Shown: in pieces, positions 47,200-58,399 of the stretch
Position numbering within the stretch: the first letter of the stretch is position 1
How the letters are laid out: each line of letters opens with the position of its first letter
Origin: Leptasterias polaris
Lineage: Eukaryota > Echinodermata > Asteroidea > Forcipulatida > Asteriidae
DNA: 64,000 bases
Direction of reading: 5' to 3'
Assembly: GCA_037783415.1 (NCBI GenBank)
Contig: JAZGTN010000095.1
Location: 806,001 to 870,000 of the forward strand
Translations under genes and position numbers: made by a program
The notes under the pieces: generated by a model
Database searches by the model: none
What the model saw: the letters and a program-made list of their open reading frames with translations, nothing else
What the model was told of the DNA's origin: nothing

Positions 47200-47640
47200 C
47201 AGAAAAAGACTTACTTAGTAGAAATAAGCAAAATGTTATCAATTTCACGTTGGTACGACTGTCATTTTATGTTTATCAACGGAATTTTGCTGAGCAGTTT
47301 TCTATAATAGCCCTTGGTACCAACTTCATTGCGTGCTGACTAAAGAATTATGATGGGTCGTAAGCGTGGAGTTTTGTGGTAAGCAGTGCAATGGAATTGG
47401 CCCCTGGTAACTGCAGTGCTAAATCACTCATTAATCTAATAAGGACCAAAATTCTTAAAGCAGTTAAGCACAAAACATTGCTTAGTTCAGAAAAATGTTG
47501 TTATGTAAAAACAGCATACCAGCCAAAATCTCATGTTATGTGCATTTTCTTGTGACTGGTACCCCGAGTACATTTGCTTAGCAAACGTGTGGGCCGACCT
47601 CAGCAAATGTATGTTGTCATAGCTCCAACATCGAAGCCGA
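47200..47640. repeat. Decayed copies of MITE family 3
   Basis: It contains TTGCTTAG, GCATACCAGCCAAAATC and TTGCTTAGCAAA blocks and GGAATTGGCCCC, in an order matching the inverse of 14474-14667. At least two overlapping or truncated copies are present. Boundaries are approximate. Confidence 0.5.
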
Positions 47641-47914
47641 CGTCTGAAACGTAAAATGAATCAGTAACAGCTGGTTTGGGACCATTACCGCCAGTTCCAA
47701 TGCTCATACTTCAACTTAATGAGCATAGACTATTAAAGGACGCGTGGGAACCTAGCGACTTCGCCTACGGCCACAGCTATGACCATTGACTACATCGGCA
47801 TGTCGTGAAGAATTGGTTCTGGTCATAGCCACTGCCCAAACCTACAATGCTTGTTTGTGAACGAGCAAACTAAGAAATGGGCAAAATAATAATTTGATAC
47901 CATTCTTATTTTAC

Positions 47915-48054
47915 CTTTCGCACTCTGCAGCAATGTCAATCCACCTCCACTCGAAGAGGTGGACGATGGCTTGGCGGTTGTGCATCGTGTACGGGTCCCA
48001 CTGAGCTACGACCAACCCAAGGAAGAGGGTTGAAATCAGCCACAAGGCATACAT
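47915..48054 (-). CDS. AMY: Alpha-amylase gene 1, exon 1 (signal peptide)
   Basis: The ATG at 48054 directly follows an acceptor (CTTTTCCCAG on the minus strand), so the 5' UTR is in a separate exon. It encodes a 17-residue signal peptide ([17 protein letters not shown]) cut before QWDP, then [21 protein letters not shown], the conserved amylase N-terminus. The donor is AAAG|GTAAAA; the split Arg codon is completed in exon 2. An upstream in-frame ATG at 48126 lies in the intron and is not the start. Confidence 0.93.
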
Positions 48055-49043
48055 CTGGGAAAAGGTAACAGTCAGCAAAAGATAATTCCTTAACGAATCT
48101 ACAGAAGGTTCTAGTACAATTAGCAATGTCTAACATAAGAAGTGGTTCTGATTAGAACCGGAGGTGGGGCATACTTGACGTTTCGATTAGCACACCCCTC
48201 TCGTCTTCAAGGGAAAGAAGAGGTCATTCATGGTTGCTGAGTTTGCAGCAAGTCAGTTTTTGCAAGTCCAAGTCAAGTCACAATTCAATGCTAAAAGTTA
48301 CAAGTCAAGTTACAAGTCAATGTTGGAAGTTACAAGTAAAGTCACAAGTTAAAAAAAATAGCGAGTCGAGTCCGACTCGGGTCCCAGTCACATGACTCGA
48401 GTCAACAACTCTGTGGTTGCTGAAGCCATTTCAAAATGTCTATGATCTCATACTATAATACTGGGAAATAATCCATAACTGCTGACACACTAGTTTCTCC
48501 TTCGCGTATCTATGATTAACTTTACCCATAGACAGAGATAGCTGTAGTCTGGTAGATAAAACAACGAAGGCAGTGGTGGGCCGGGTGCTCTCTAATAACT
48601 AATTACAAACAACTGCATTAGCTTTCATAGCTACAGCTAAAAACTTCTTTTGACATGTTTTATGAAGTAGCTGTTTTTTGGTGTGCTTTTTAAAGTTAGT
48701 CTTCAAGTGTTCCCATTTGTTTTAACAATTAACCGTATGACTCTTCCTCATACTGTAGTACAAACAAAAGTAAAGTGTTATTGGGTTTTTTCGTGTCCTT
48801 GCCGTTGTTGTTGTTTGTTTGATGTTGTTTATTTTTTAGCTGTTTTACTAAAAAGCTTTTCTTTTTGTTACTTGTAGATTTGTTGTGTGTGAAACGCCTT
48901 TTCTGTCTTTTTTACGCATGTCTGTTACATATTGGAAATACAAATAACACAAGACAATTTAAAAAACAGCACTCGATGGGCAAAACTAAAACTATGTCTC
49001 AATGTCCCCCAAAGCCCACAAAACGTAAACGAAAGTTACTTAC

Positions 49044-49140
49044 ATTTCGAGGTGATCTGCTGCTTTGCAGTGGCTTCTAACAATCATCTGCTGCCATGCA
49101 GGTCTCTGCTGCCGTGCAGGTCTCGTCTTGGGGTTTTATC
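49044..49140 (-). promoter_or_regulatory. Possible 5' UTR exon and promoter of amylase gene 1
   Basis: On the minus strand, GCAGATCACCTCGAAAT|GTAAGT ends in a strong donor. It resembles the GTCACCTTAAG|GTGAGT and GTCACCTCAAG|GTGAGT ends of the candidate 5' UTR exons of genes 2 and 3. A TATA-like GATAAAAC lies upstream near 49132-49139. The start of transcription is not determined. Confidence 0.45.
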
Positions 49141-50170
49141 AATCTGCCTAGCTTGTCAAATTTCTTGAAATAAACACACTATCATTGACTGACGTTTAGT
49201 TTTGATACCGCACGATGACAAAGTAGTTTTAGTTTGAAAAACATGAGATAAAATCATCTACGAAAAGTCACTCCACTAAAAAGGGAAGAAAGATAAACCC
49301 CCGGCCGAGGTCCATCTTCATTACGTCTGTAAGCACCAAAACGTGCTAACACAGACACATTTTGCTTAGCAGAAATAGGTTACCAACAAAAATTCCATAT
49401 TACCGCGTGACAATGTTGCAACCGGTCCCCCACTCATTATTGACATTGCAAAGAAAATTGCTGAGAATTATTTTCTGCTTATTACACCTTTTTGAATTTG
49501 GGTCACGTTCCACCATTGCTTTACCTTCACACATGAATAAGTAACTAGCTCCTGGTTTTCTATTCACGTGATTAAGTATAGGAATTGGAAAATAACTTTA
49601 CTGTCAGCGTTCGGGTATCTCTCCGAAATGAATTGAAATTAACACAATTTTAGGGAGTCCAAAGTTTGGTTCGTCAAAAACGGTGTTGGTTCACGAAGTA
49701 AAAGGAAAACCACGCAATTTCGAGGCGTACTTGTGTGTATCATTATATTCTACTTTTAGAACATCTTTCTAACCACATTAATTTCAATTAATTTAATAAC
49801 AAACGCTTTGTATAGCCCCAAATCGCCCAATCCAAGGCAACGTGTCCCCTTAACTCACTCAGGGTATAGTGAAAATAATAATGAGACGTCGCACCCCAAC
49901 CACCTGATTCGACTAGCCATGCAACATCACAAAACTTTCAAGCATTTTATGCCATCATGATAGAGCATCTACTCTTAAAAACCGAGGTGGTTTTAAAACG
50001 GGTTGTTTAGAACGGTCATGGGCGTTTTATAAGCGCCGGGGTAATGCTTGCAAGCCTAACTTAAAGTAACAGTGGCTAGTCGAATCGAGTATTCAAGCCA
50101 CCACCACCTACCACCGCCTTGCAAGCCTGGCTTAAAGTAACGGTGGCTAGCAAAATCGAGTATCCCCCTC

Positions 50171-50428
50171 CCACCACCACCACCACCACCACCACCACCA
50201 CCACCACCACCACCACCACCACCACCACCACCACCACCACCACCACCACCACCACCACCACCACCACCACCACCACCACCACCACCACCACCACCACCAC
50301 CACCACCACCACCACCACCACCACCACCACCACCACCACCACCACCACCACCACCACCACCACCACCACCACCACCACCACCACCACCACCACCACCACC
50401 ACCACCACCACCACCACCACCACCACCA
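50171..50428. repeat. Long (CAC)n trinucleotide microsatellite
   Basis: About 86 uninterrupted CAC/ACC units, followed by short imperfect CAA/CCG variants up to about 50452. All frames stay open and give homopolymer proteins; none is a gene. Exact length is uncertain because such arrays collapse or expand in assemblies. Confidence 0.95.
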
Positions 50429-50896
50429 CAACAACAACCACCGCCACCACCAATCAAGTAAAAGTCGAAGTCCTCGGTTCCCCAATCTACTCAGTGACAG
50501 TAAATAAACAGCAGGCAAGTTGTTACCAATACCGGTTTGATACTCAACGGTATAGTCACGTACTATCAAGGCAAACCGAAACAATATCATACGAGTATTC
50601 TCTCCCTCCGTAATGTTTCGTGTAGCTTATCTCTAGTGATTGTTTTTCGGTTTAGGCCATTTCTTATAACTGATAAGTTTATTTTTATAAAACAAACAGT
50701 ATGATAAGGTATTAATGTCGTTTATTTGTATGTTTCTGTTTTTGAAAAGTGAAAGTTGGTTTGACGTGTTCCGTGATGTTGTTTTGTAACAGAGCGAGGG
50801 CAGCGGAATTAAGTGTTCAAAGTCCAGTAGGCATTGTACAGGTCGATACGAAGACTAATCTTTAATTTGAAGAGATGCGGTACTCCTTAGTTAACA

Positions 50897-51275
50897 ATAA
50901 TAATAATAAGAAGAAGAAGAATAAGAAGAAGAATATAGCACTTTATCACACCCCTAGGGGCGTATAAAAGCGCTCAGTATTTTTCCTGCAAGGTATGTGG
51001 AGATTCGTTTTGAAGTAAGACATTTTCCCCCTTTATAGCACCATTTAATGGTTTACAAGGTGCTGTGGCGCAAAATGCTGCCGATCTGACCAGGAATACC
51101 GGGCGAACCCCTTCTCTTTACGATAAGTGCACTGGGTTCTTTTACGTGCATTACTACACAACACATGGGACTGTACGGCTTTACGTCCCATCCGAAGGAC
51201 ACAGCAATAATCGTTTAGTGTCTTGCTTAAGGACACAAGTGTCACGACCAGGACTCGAACTCACACTCTGCTGAT
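50897..51275 (-). mobile_element. tRNA-derived SINE with (TTA/TTC)n tail
   Basis: Read on the minus strand, it opens with CAGCAGAGTGTGAG and the B-box GTTCGAGTCC and continues through TGCTGTGTCCTTCGGATGGG, GTAAAAGAACCCAGTGCACT and GCGCCACAGCACCTTGTAAACC. It ends at GCGCTTTTATACG with a TTC/TTA-rich tail. I recall this core as common in marine invertebrate genomes. Confidence 0.75.
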
Positions 51276-51564
51276 TGGTGTTGTCACTGACAAAGAAGTG
51301 TTATGAAGCTACTAAAATCTCAAATCAAGTCTTGCCAATAGTATCTCAAAATTGATTAAGGAACAGTGTGAAATTTGGTCTTACAACCATGTGGCGCGAA
51401 CGCGAACACACTTAAAGCTAGTTAAGAATAATGCTCTTAATTAAAGAAGATTACTTGGGGTGCACAGTTTGATTGTTTCAACATTAATTACATCATATGA
51501 TGTAAACTAAATGATAGATAGATAGATGACAAATAATTAGAAGGTGAGCGACCCCCCAAATATT

Positions 51565-51635
51565 GAATGTCCTTTAAAAGGGCATCTTCTGGATACCATG
51601 CTTCGTCAGTGTACTCTGTCACGGGTCACCTTAAG
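51565..51635 (+). promoter_or_regulatory. Candidate core promoter and 5' UTR exon of amylase copy 2
   Basis: A TATA-like CCTTTAAAAGGG lies about 30 bp upstream of a short region that ends GGGTCACCTTAAG|GTGAGT. The same ending occurs at 61613 ahead of copy 3 at an equivalent position. The ATG of the coding exon directly follows an acceptor, so an upstream non-coding exon is required. Confidence 0.5.
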
Positions 51636-51666
51636 GTGAGTTCAATTGTCTTTCATTTTAATTTTA

Positions 51667-51890
51667 CACTGCAAAAACTGGGGTGTTAAAATTGCCACCA
51701 TGGGTGTTGTCGCATAACGATACCAAATAGAGAATCAGAATTAATATCATAGGTGTTAAAATAACACCAATGTAATTATCTTTTGCAGATTTTAGCGTTT
51801 TAACACCCTGTGGTGTAAATTATATTCATTTTTTGTATCCATATGTGACGACACCCATAGTGTCAATTTAACACTCCGGTTTTTGCAGTG
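51667..51890. mobile_element. Palindromic MITE, family 1, copy C
   Basis: CACTGCAAAAACTGGGGTG to ACTCCGGTTTTTGCAGTG, with TA on both sides. It lies in the 5' UTR intron of copy 2. Its right half and right flank (TATGCTTAACTTTATCAAAA) are shared with copy E, so C and E are one insertion that was duplicated with the gene. Confidence 0.88.
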
Positions 51891-51892
51891 TA

Positions 51893-52895
51893 TGCTTAAC
51901 TTTATCAAAACGTATTGTTATGATTTGTTAGTATTTAGTGGGAAACTGTGAGTGTATTTGATTGAATTACTTTTTGAGGGTGGATTTTTACTTGTGTACT
52001 GTTTTTTAAACCATATCGAACGAGGGTGACCCATCCAATCAAAATTAAAATGCCAACAACGACACGAGTTTGGTAGAAAGGGCACAGAAAATAATTCAAC
52101 ACTAGATTAATTAATTATAAATTAATTGACCACCAATCACGCTAGGACAAATGGGCAAAATTGCACACCTGTCATTCTACCACACAATTACAAACGAGAG
52201 ATAAAATTGAAATAGGAACAAAAAAATAAAAATATTGCACACAATAAGTTTTGTAACAGGGTGTAAAATATTAAGTTTTCAGAGATGGATTTTTCGTTTC
52301 ACTTACTGGAGTCAATCTTTCAAGCAGTAATTTTTATACAGTGGCCTACTCATTATATTCTCAGTGATTTCTGCTCAATCAAGCTCGTTGCCATAAATCC
52401 ACAACCTACTGCAAAGATCTAAAATCGCTAGCCCAGTATAACAACAGATAACTCAATTCAGCAGTGCTAGGGTAGGCTTAGAATACCGTGTTTTATAATC
52501 ATTATTCTATTATGACCAGTACAAAACAAAAATGGATGCATTTAATAGCCAAATATCGCTGTTGAATGAAGATTATCAAATAATTAGATTGTAAGGTTTC
52601 ATGTTTTGCATGGTGGAAGATAGATGTTATCTGTGAAATAAATCTCTTTGAAGATGTGGTTGCTCAGAGAACGCCTCGTTAACACTTACACAAGGTGTTT
52701 ACATAAATGAGTCTCATAATTCATAAACTTCAAAAAACCTGTCTGGAAATAAATAATGAAAAGCGCTTTGAGATACCCGTAGATAATGTACTACATAAAA
52801 ACTACTTTAAAGAAATGAACAAACTTGGTCCAGAAAATTGCTTACGTTTGTGTCATTAGTTTGTTTGCTAATAACTTTATGTTTTGTCCTTTCAG
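51893..52895 (+). other. Rest of the 5' UTR intron of amylase copy 2
   Basis: About 1 kb of AT-rich sequence ending at the acceptor TGTCCTTTCAG. Only the first 30 bases match the shorter corresponding interval of copy 3 (62571-62921). No exon seen. Confidence 0.6.
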
Positions 52896-53038
52896 ATGAC
52901 GTCACTGTGCGCTTGTCTCCTCGCCGTTTTCATTGGCTCAGCTGTTGCCCAATGGGAGCCAAATACGGCGTACGGCAGGCAAGCTATTGTTTATCTGTTT
53001 GAGTGGAAATGGTCGGACATCGCCAGCGAGTGTGAAAG
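52896..53038 (+). pseudogene. AMY: Alpha-amylase copy 2, exon 1
   Basis: The ATG follows TGTCCTTTCAG directly. It encodes an 18-residue signal peptide (MTSLCACLLAVFIGSAVA) and mature start QWEPNTAYGRQAIVYLFEWK to ECER. The donor is AAAG|GTTGGT, the same position and phase as gene 1. The exon itself is intact and differs from copy 3 at four residues. It is called a pseudogene because of the lesions in exons 2 and 3. Confidence 0.88.
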
Positions 53039-53816
53039 GTTGGTATCTCCGTCTTGTCATGTTTCTTTAAACGAGAAACCGATAGTGGCCTGTCGTGGCC
53101 GAGCGGTTAAAATCGCAACGAACTCACCATTCCGCAAACAATATTTTTTGAAAAGAGCAGTTTATAAACAATAACAAAAACACTACAAAAAACAAAAAAC
53201 TAAAAAAGAGACACCTTTCACTTGTGTTAAGTCTAAAAGTTAAGACAATTTGCACAAACAGTCATGTTTGAGTTTTGAAAATATTGTATTAGCTCTATCA
53301 ACCATATCCAAACCGAAAACGAAAGCAAAGTTTTCTCATTCTTACAGAAAGCATCAGCTTTCCCTTTCAGGTCTCGCTTCGGATACATTAATGCTAATGA
53401 ACACAAAGTATTTGTAGATAGTTTTGTCGAGATGATTGGCCTTTTCGAGACCACTGTAAAACAAAACAATTTTTGGGTGTTTTGGGGTTTTTTCCACTCA
53501 ATTGTTACCATCAATTTTGATGAAGAGTTCACAGATTGGTGTTTAAAAAAAACGGACTAGGAGATAGAAATGTCTTCAATTGCCTTTCAACCGATGCAGG
53601 TTTTTATGAGAGTATAGACTTGTGAACAAGTCGTTAAATGTCTGTCGCGCGGAGCAGCAGTCTTGCGAGATAGTTACGAGAGAGAGTCCTTTCGTTATCC
53701 CCGCGACAGACACTTGACGACTTGTCCACAAGTCTATGCGAGTATGGAAATATTGGTTTTATTGAATTGAATTGATAATGACCGTAAAATTACAAAGTAT
53801 CCCTATTGTCTACCAG
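53039..53816 (+). other. Intron 1 of amylase copy 2
   Basis: Its first 270 bp are almost identical to intron 1 of copy 3 (63065-63333). They include a tRNA-Leu-like fragment at about 53088-53115 (GTCGTGGCCGAGCGGTTAAA, an A-box with D-arm) and an A-rich stretch. After 53306 the two introns diverge completely. A MITE lies at 53612-53737. Confidence 0.8.
53612..53737. mobile_element. Short MITE with 38-bp arms
   Basis: ATAGACTTGTGAACAAGTCG, then TGTCTGTCGCG, are mirrored by CGCGACAGACA and CGACTTGTCCACAAGTCTAT. 126 bp in total. Copy 3 lacks it in the part of its intron that is visible. Confidence 0.8.
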
Positions 53817-54050
53817 CTATCTTGCGCCAAACGGATTTGGAGGTGTCCAGATCTCGCCACCCAACGAGCACCGTGAGGTATGGAGCCCATGGCGGCCGTG
53901 GTGGGAGCGCTATCAACCCGTGAGCTACAAGCTGACGAGCCGCTCAGGCACGGACGCCGAGCTAAGGGATATATGGTTCAAAGATGCAACAACGTTGGTG
54001 TAAGGATCTACATTACGTTGATGCAGTGGTCAACCACATGGGAGCTGGAG
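53817..54050 (+). pseudogene. AMY: Alpha-amylase copy 2, exon 2 (frameshifted)
   Basis: After TTGTCTACCAG it encodes [18 protein letters not shown] and [19 protein letters not shown], clearly amylase. Then an extra AT in GATATATGG shifts the frame and gives a TAA at 54001-54003. Five extra bases near 54008-54016 (TACATTACGTTG) disturb it again just before the conserved VDAVVNHM block. The net change is +7, so the frame into exon 3 is also lost. The donor GGAG|GTATGA is intact and its phase matches gene 1. Confidence 0.87.
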
Positions 54051-54849
54051 GTATGAAACTTTCAGACCATATGATTTGTGCTTCACCACATAAGTGTAAA
54101 TCGTTAATAAGTTAACGTAAGACTTGAACATTTGTGAATGGGAGCAAAAAATTGTGAATATTACTGCAAAGATTTGCGATTTTGGGGCACACGTTGTGAG
54201 TGTATAAGACTAATTACGTAAATACTTACGTACATATTTGCGACACGGCAGAAATCGTGAATATTTACGGGCATATTAACAATTTGGAACATAAATCGTT
54301 AATATTTACGTAAATATATTCGCCCGATGTCCCTTTACGAGATTAAAACTGATTGTTTTGTTCTATTTAAAAAAAAATAAAAAAAGCATTTCAAGCAAAG
54401 ATATTTCAATTAGAGTATTTTACAATGACCATCTTTATACTATAGTTAGGCCCTATGTGAACATTATGTTGACTACTATATTATTTTGACTCTTTAATAC
54501 CAATGTTGTGCACAACCTTGAAGGCTGAGAAACGACAATGTAAAAGTGCATGGTCATCTCTAAATACAATGTTAATAAAGAGATTAGTGAATTCAATTCT
54601 GCTATTCCTCGTTCAAGAGCTGAACTATTATTGACCTAAAGGGAGCTTATAGCCAGCTGCAGCTCCTCTGGATTTAGGATTACATCATGAATCATGTACA
54701 CTTTCAATCCAAGGAGTAATTTTTTACATTGTCAAAGCTCGCTATATTATTTTAAACAATCATCTTTATAATGTCTGCTCTTAAGCATCTATTCTACTGT
54801 GTTAGTCTGTAACAAAATATTGTTCTTGATCTTTTGCCATATTATTCAG
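54051..54849 (+). other. Intron 2 of amylase copy 2
   Basis: 799 bp, GTATGA to TTATTCAG. Region 54095-54350 is a decayed repetitive stretch with AAATCGT(T/G)AATATTTACG-like phrases that ends CGCCCGATGTCCCTT, similar in style to the ends of the foldback element. Otherwise nothing is recognised. Confidence 0.65.
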
Positions 54850-56638
54850 ATTCGGGAACTGGAACAGCGGGCAGCTCTTACAACGTTGGTTCTCTAAGCT
54901 ACCCGGGGGTACCGTTTAGTAGTTTGGACTTCAACGTCCCAAGCGGTAAATGCTCCTATAGCAGCGGCAATATCGACAGCTACCAAAACACCAACCAGGT
55001 TCGCAACTGTAACCTAGTGGGCCTACCAGATCTCGACACCTCCAAGTCATACGTCAGGTCTGCCATTGCGGGTTTCATGAACGAGCTTATCGACATGGGG
55101 GTGGCCGGCTTCCGAGTGGACGCTTGCAAGCACATGTGGCCTGGGGATCTCGGTGCGATCTTCGGCTCTTTAAACAACCTTAAACAATGCATACTTTCCA
55201 TCCGGTTCTCGGCCATTCATTTTCCAGGAGGTAATTGATCAAGGAGGAGAGCCGATTACAGCAGGAGAGTACACCCCCTACGGTAGGGTGACAGAGTTCA
55301 AGTATGGGCTTAGGTTGGGTGAGGCGATGAGAGGTTCGAGCAAGCTGACCTACTTTAGTAACTTCGGAGAAGAATGGGGCATGCTTGCAGACACGTCAGC
55401 CCTTGTGTTCGTTGACAACCACGACAACCAGCGTGGACATGGTGGAAGTGGAAGTATCGTCAACTTCGAGGAGCCTCGTCTTTACAAGATGGCGAATGCC
55501 TTCATGTTGGCCTATCCTTACGGCTTCACTCGCCTGATGAGCAGCTTCTACTTCAATCACGACACCGATGCCGGTCCACCAGCAGATGGCAGCGGCAACA
55601 CTATGTCTCCTACCATTAACGGAGGCGGTACCTGCGGGAACGGATGGGTGTGCGAGCACCGCTGGATACAGATCAAGAACATGGTTGGTTTCCGTAACGC
55701 TGCAGCTGGGCAGCCTCTCTCTAACTGGTGGAGCAATGGCAACCAACAGATTGCCTTTGGTCGTGGAGACAAAGCTTTCATTGCTATCAACAACGATGGC
55801 TACACCCTCTCCGAAACGCCATACACCGGCATGCCATCTGGAGAATACTGCAACATCATCTTGGGTGACTTCGATGCATCTACCGGGTCTTGCAGTGGAC
55901 CTACAATCAACGTCGATGGTTCGGGTAATGCTTATTTCAACGTGGATACCGGTGAAGATCCAGTGGCGGCCATCCACGTCGATGCTAAGGTTGGTGAGTC
56001 TAGTGGCAACGAAACTATAGATAACGGCGGTGATAACAACACCCCTGTCAAGGACCCGACTGCTCCGTCTGGTACCCAACGCACCGTAATCTTCATCAAG
56101 AAACAAACAAACTACGGTCAAGACTTGTTCATCCGCGGCGGCATCGACCACGCCAAGAGAAGCAGTTGTACGTCTAATGCCGACACCAGTGCCTGCGCCA
56201 TGCCGATTTACCACAACATCGGGGGGAACCAACAGCAAGTTCAATGCCTGGAAGACTGGAGACGATTTCCTCGACTGGTAGGGTGCAGAGAGTGATCAGA
56301 AGAGCTACGAGGGGAGCACAGCTGACGGGACCCCACTTGTCTGAACGACAAGCAACCCTAGCAATGGAGCAAACGTCGATGGCAACGGCTACGGGTACAC
56401 TCCGCTGAACCAATGGGGCGACCATTACTGGATGGTGGACGTGAATATGGACTGCGACAAGACTGAGGGAGGTTGGTTTGAGCTGAAAGCGTACCTTAAG
56501 AATGGAGACGGGTGGGAGAGTGACGTCATGCAGGGGTCTTGTTCCGGGTCCGCTGGAGGTAGCAAGCCTTACTCCAGCAACAACATCTTCAACGTCTTCG
56601 AGTTTGGTTCTAGCTACTGCACAATTGACTCGTTGTAA
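54850..56638 (+). pseudogene. AMY: Alpha-amylase copy 2, exon 3 with C-terminal extension (frameshifts and stops)
   Basis: It encodes the barrel end, domain C and a tail that gene 1 lacks. Active-site segments survive: GFRVDACKH, FQEVIDQGGE and FVDNHDNQRGHG. After the usual amylase end (HVDAKV, about 55992) come a Ser/Gly/Asn/Pro-rich linker and roughly 170 residues starting TVIFIKKQTNYGQDLF and ending SYCTIDSL with TAA at 56636. Lesions are an extra A at about 55182-55184, an extra base at about 56221-56228, an in-frame TAG at 56279-56281 and TGA at 56342-56344 (the last two judged in the parental frame). Similar C-terminal extensions are reported for some mollusc and marine bacterial amylases. 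AATAAA lies at 56654. Sequencing error could explain the homopolymer indels but hardly all lesions. Confidence 0.88.
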
Positions 56639-56729
56639 TTTCCACACTTATCAAATAAACTGACTTTATTTAAATGTGATGATTTTACACTTTAAAAGCT
56701 GTACCTGATCAAAATGTCATTGAACCATT

Positions 56730-56943
56730 TTTAAAGGGACACATTGTCTTTGGGCTGTAAAAGCGTTTGTAATGAAATAAATATGATTGGTGAGATGTTT
56801 TAAAAGTCGACTATAATTTTTCACACAAGTATCCCTCGAAATTGTGTAATTGTAAACAATATCAGGGTTTTTTTTCCCAACCATACAATGATTGCATTTT
56901 ATATCCCAAAGCGCCTGATCCGAAGGCAATGTATCCCTTTAAA
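56730..56943. mobile_element. MITE with TTTAAAGGGACACATTG ends
   Basis: TTTAAAGGGACACATTGTCTTTGG is mirrored, with mismatches, by CCGAAGGCAATGTATCCCTTTAAA. 214 bp. A decayed end (GGCAACGTGTCCCCTTAA) also occurs near 49838-49855. Confidence 0.75.
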
Positions 56944-57178
56944 GCTAGAAGTTTCATCATGAAGTTTGATGATTGTTATTTCTTTCTTTTTGCAGTATAG
57001 CCCTGCCTGAAAGTTTTTTTTTTTTTCAATTTATCAAAACGAACATGAAAGTTTAAATGATCGAATAAAAACACAAACCAAAAGACCTAACCTGCAACAC
57101 TCTTCAATTAATTTATTTTGTGGCACCCTTTCTCATATAAATTTGTTTGAAAACGATTCCTAACTTTAAGGATAAGAT

Positions 57179-57552
57179 TAAAGGCACTGAACATGTTTGG
57201 TAATTATCAAAGACCAGTATTGTCACTCGGTGTATCCCAACATATGCATAAAATAACAAACCTGTGAAAATTTGGGCTGAATCGGTCATCGAAGTTGCAA
57301 GAAAATAAAGAAAGAAAAAACACCCTTGTTGCACAATTTAGTGTGCTTTCAGATGCTAATAAAAGGCTTCATGCATGAAGTCTTTTATTATTTTAGTGAG
57401 AAGTTACCTCTTTCTCAAAAACTACGTTACTTCAGAGGGAGTCGTTTCTCACAATGTTTTATACTATCAACAGCTCTCCGTTGCTGGTTACCAAGTAAGT
57501 TTTTATGCTAATATATATTTTGAGTAATTACCAAACGTGTTCAGTGCCTTTA
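57179..57552. mobile_element. MITE related to family 2
   Basis: Ends TAAAGGCACTGAACATGTTT and AAACGTGTTCAGTGCCTTTA are inverted repeats extending into GGTAATTA. The interior, read on the minus strand, shares GACCGATT, AGGTTTGTTATTTT and CTGGTCTTTG with 40883-41226. I recall this family as abundant in sea-star genomes. 374 bp. Confidence 0.8.
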
Positions 57553-57771
57553 GTGGCAACAATGTATTCCAGCAATGATCGACAGAATAATAGTTTTTAC
57601 GAAAATGAATTTCAAGGTTTTAAATAATGAGATAAGCTTCAGACTATGTTTAGCAAATTATTCTTTAGATAAAGGGCTTTGTATTGACGTCATCAATTTG
57701 CGAGCGGTAAACATTCTGTGCCAATCAACATCGCGATCCATATGGTTCATTCTCAGACACCAAAACAATTA

Positions 57772-58007
57772 CACTGCAAAACCTGTGGTGTTAAAATGTA
57801 TACCATGTGTGTTGTCACATATAGATACGGAGAGAAAAATCTAATTTAACATCATAGGGTGGTAAAAAAAACACCAATGTAGTTGTTTTGGCAGAAATTA
57901 GTATTATTTTAACAGACCCGATGGTGTAAGTTTTGATTCTTTTTGGTATCTACATGTGACAACAACCATGGTGTCAATTTTAACAGTACACCCCAGTTTT
58001 TTGCAGT
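57772..58007. mobile_element. Palindromic MITE, family 1, copy D
   Basis: CACTGCAAAACCTGTGGTGT to CACCCCAGTTTTTTGCAGTG, with TA on both sides. 236 bp; the right arm has a small insertion (AGTA). Confidence 0.85.
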
Positions 58008-58399
58008 GTAGACGTCAGCGAATGATACAGTTTCTTCTTCCTGAGAAAATAGAAAAAAAAACTGTCTCGGTCTTTTCACAAGAACATCGAATCCATTCAC
58101 ATTTAGCAACAGGTAACAGCAGGGTACCAACCGTATCTCTGGCGGGCCTGGCTGCAGCATCCGCAATGGACACCAAACTTCAGAAATCTGGTGAGAAACG
58201 ACTCATGCATGAACCGTTTCTTGGATTAAAATGTTTGGGATGCAAATTTATGCAAAATCATTACTTCAAAGGGAATCAAAATAAACTTTCAACAGCTGCA
58301 GTGTTTCTCACCGAGTGAGTTTCTTGTTGGTCATTATTGTTTTCCTGTCAGCATTTACAAATCTGTGACACCTTTAAGACCTTTGTAATATTTTATATA

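Larger units (their letters stand above)
46568..47914 (-). other. Intron 1 of amylase gene 1
   Basis: 1.35 kb between AAAG|GTAAAA and TTTTGTAG on the minus strand. It holds an 18-bp minisatellite and decayed family 3 repeat copies (47200-47640). No coding sequence. Confidence 0.85.
49141..51564. other. Intergenic region between divergent amylase genes 1 and 2
   Basis: It holds a decayed family 3 repeat (49345-49500), a 45-bp tandem duplication (CTTGCAAGCCT..GAGTAT, about 50048-50085 and 50118-50163), the (CAC)n microsatellite and a SINE. I see no gene. Confidence 0.6.

Noticed and set aside
50056..50613. Long open frames with poly-Gly, poly-Val, poly-Thr or poly-Trp on both strands
   Set aside because: They are products of the (CAC)n microsatellite, which keeps every frame open.
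55396..56244. 282-codon antisense frame across amylase copy 2 exon 3
   Set aside because: A codon-composition shadow of the amylase strand; no motif, no splice context.
57956..58318. 120-codon plus-strand frame
   Set aside because: It begins inside MITE copy D, shows no family motif and has no splice support.
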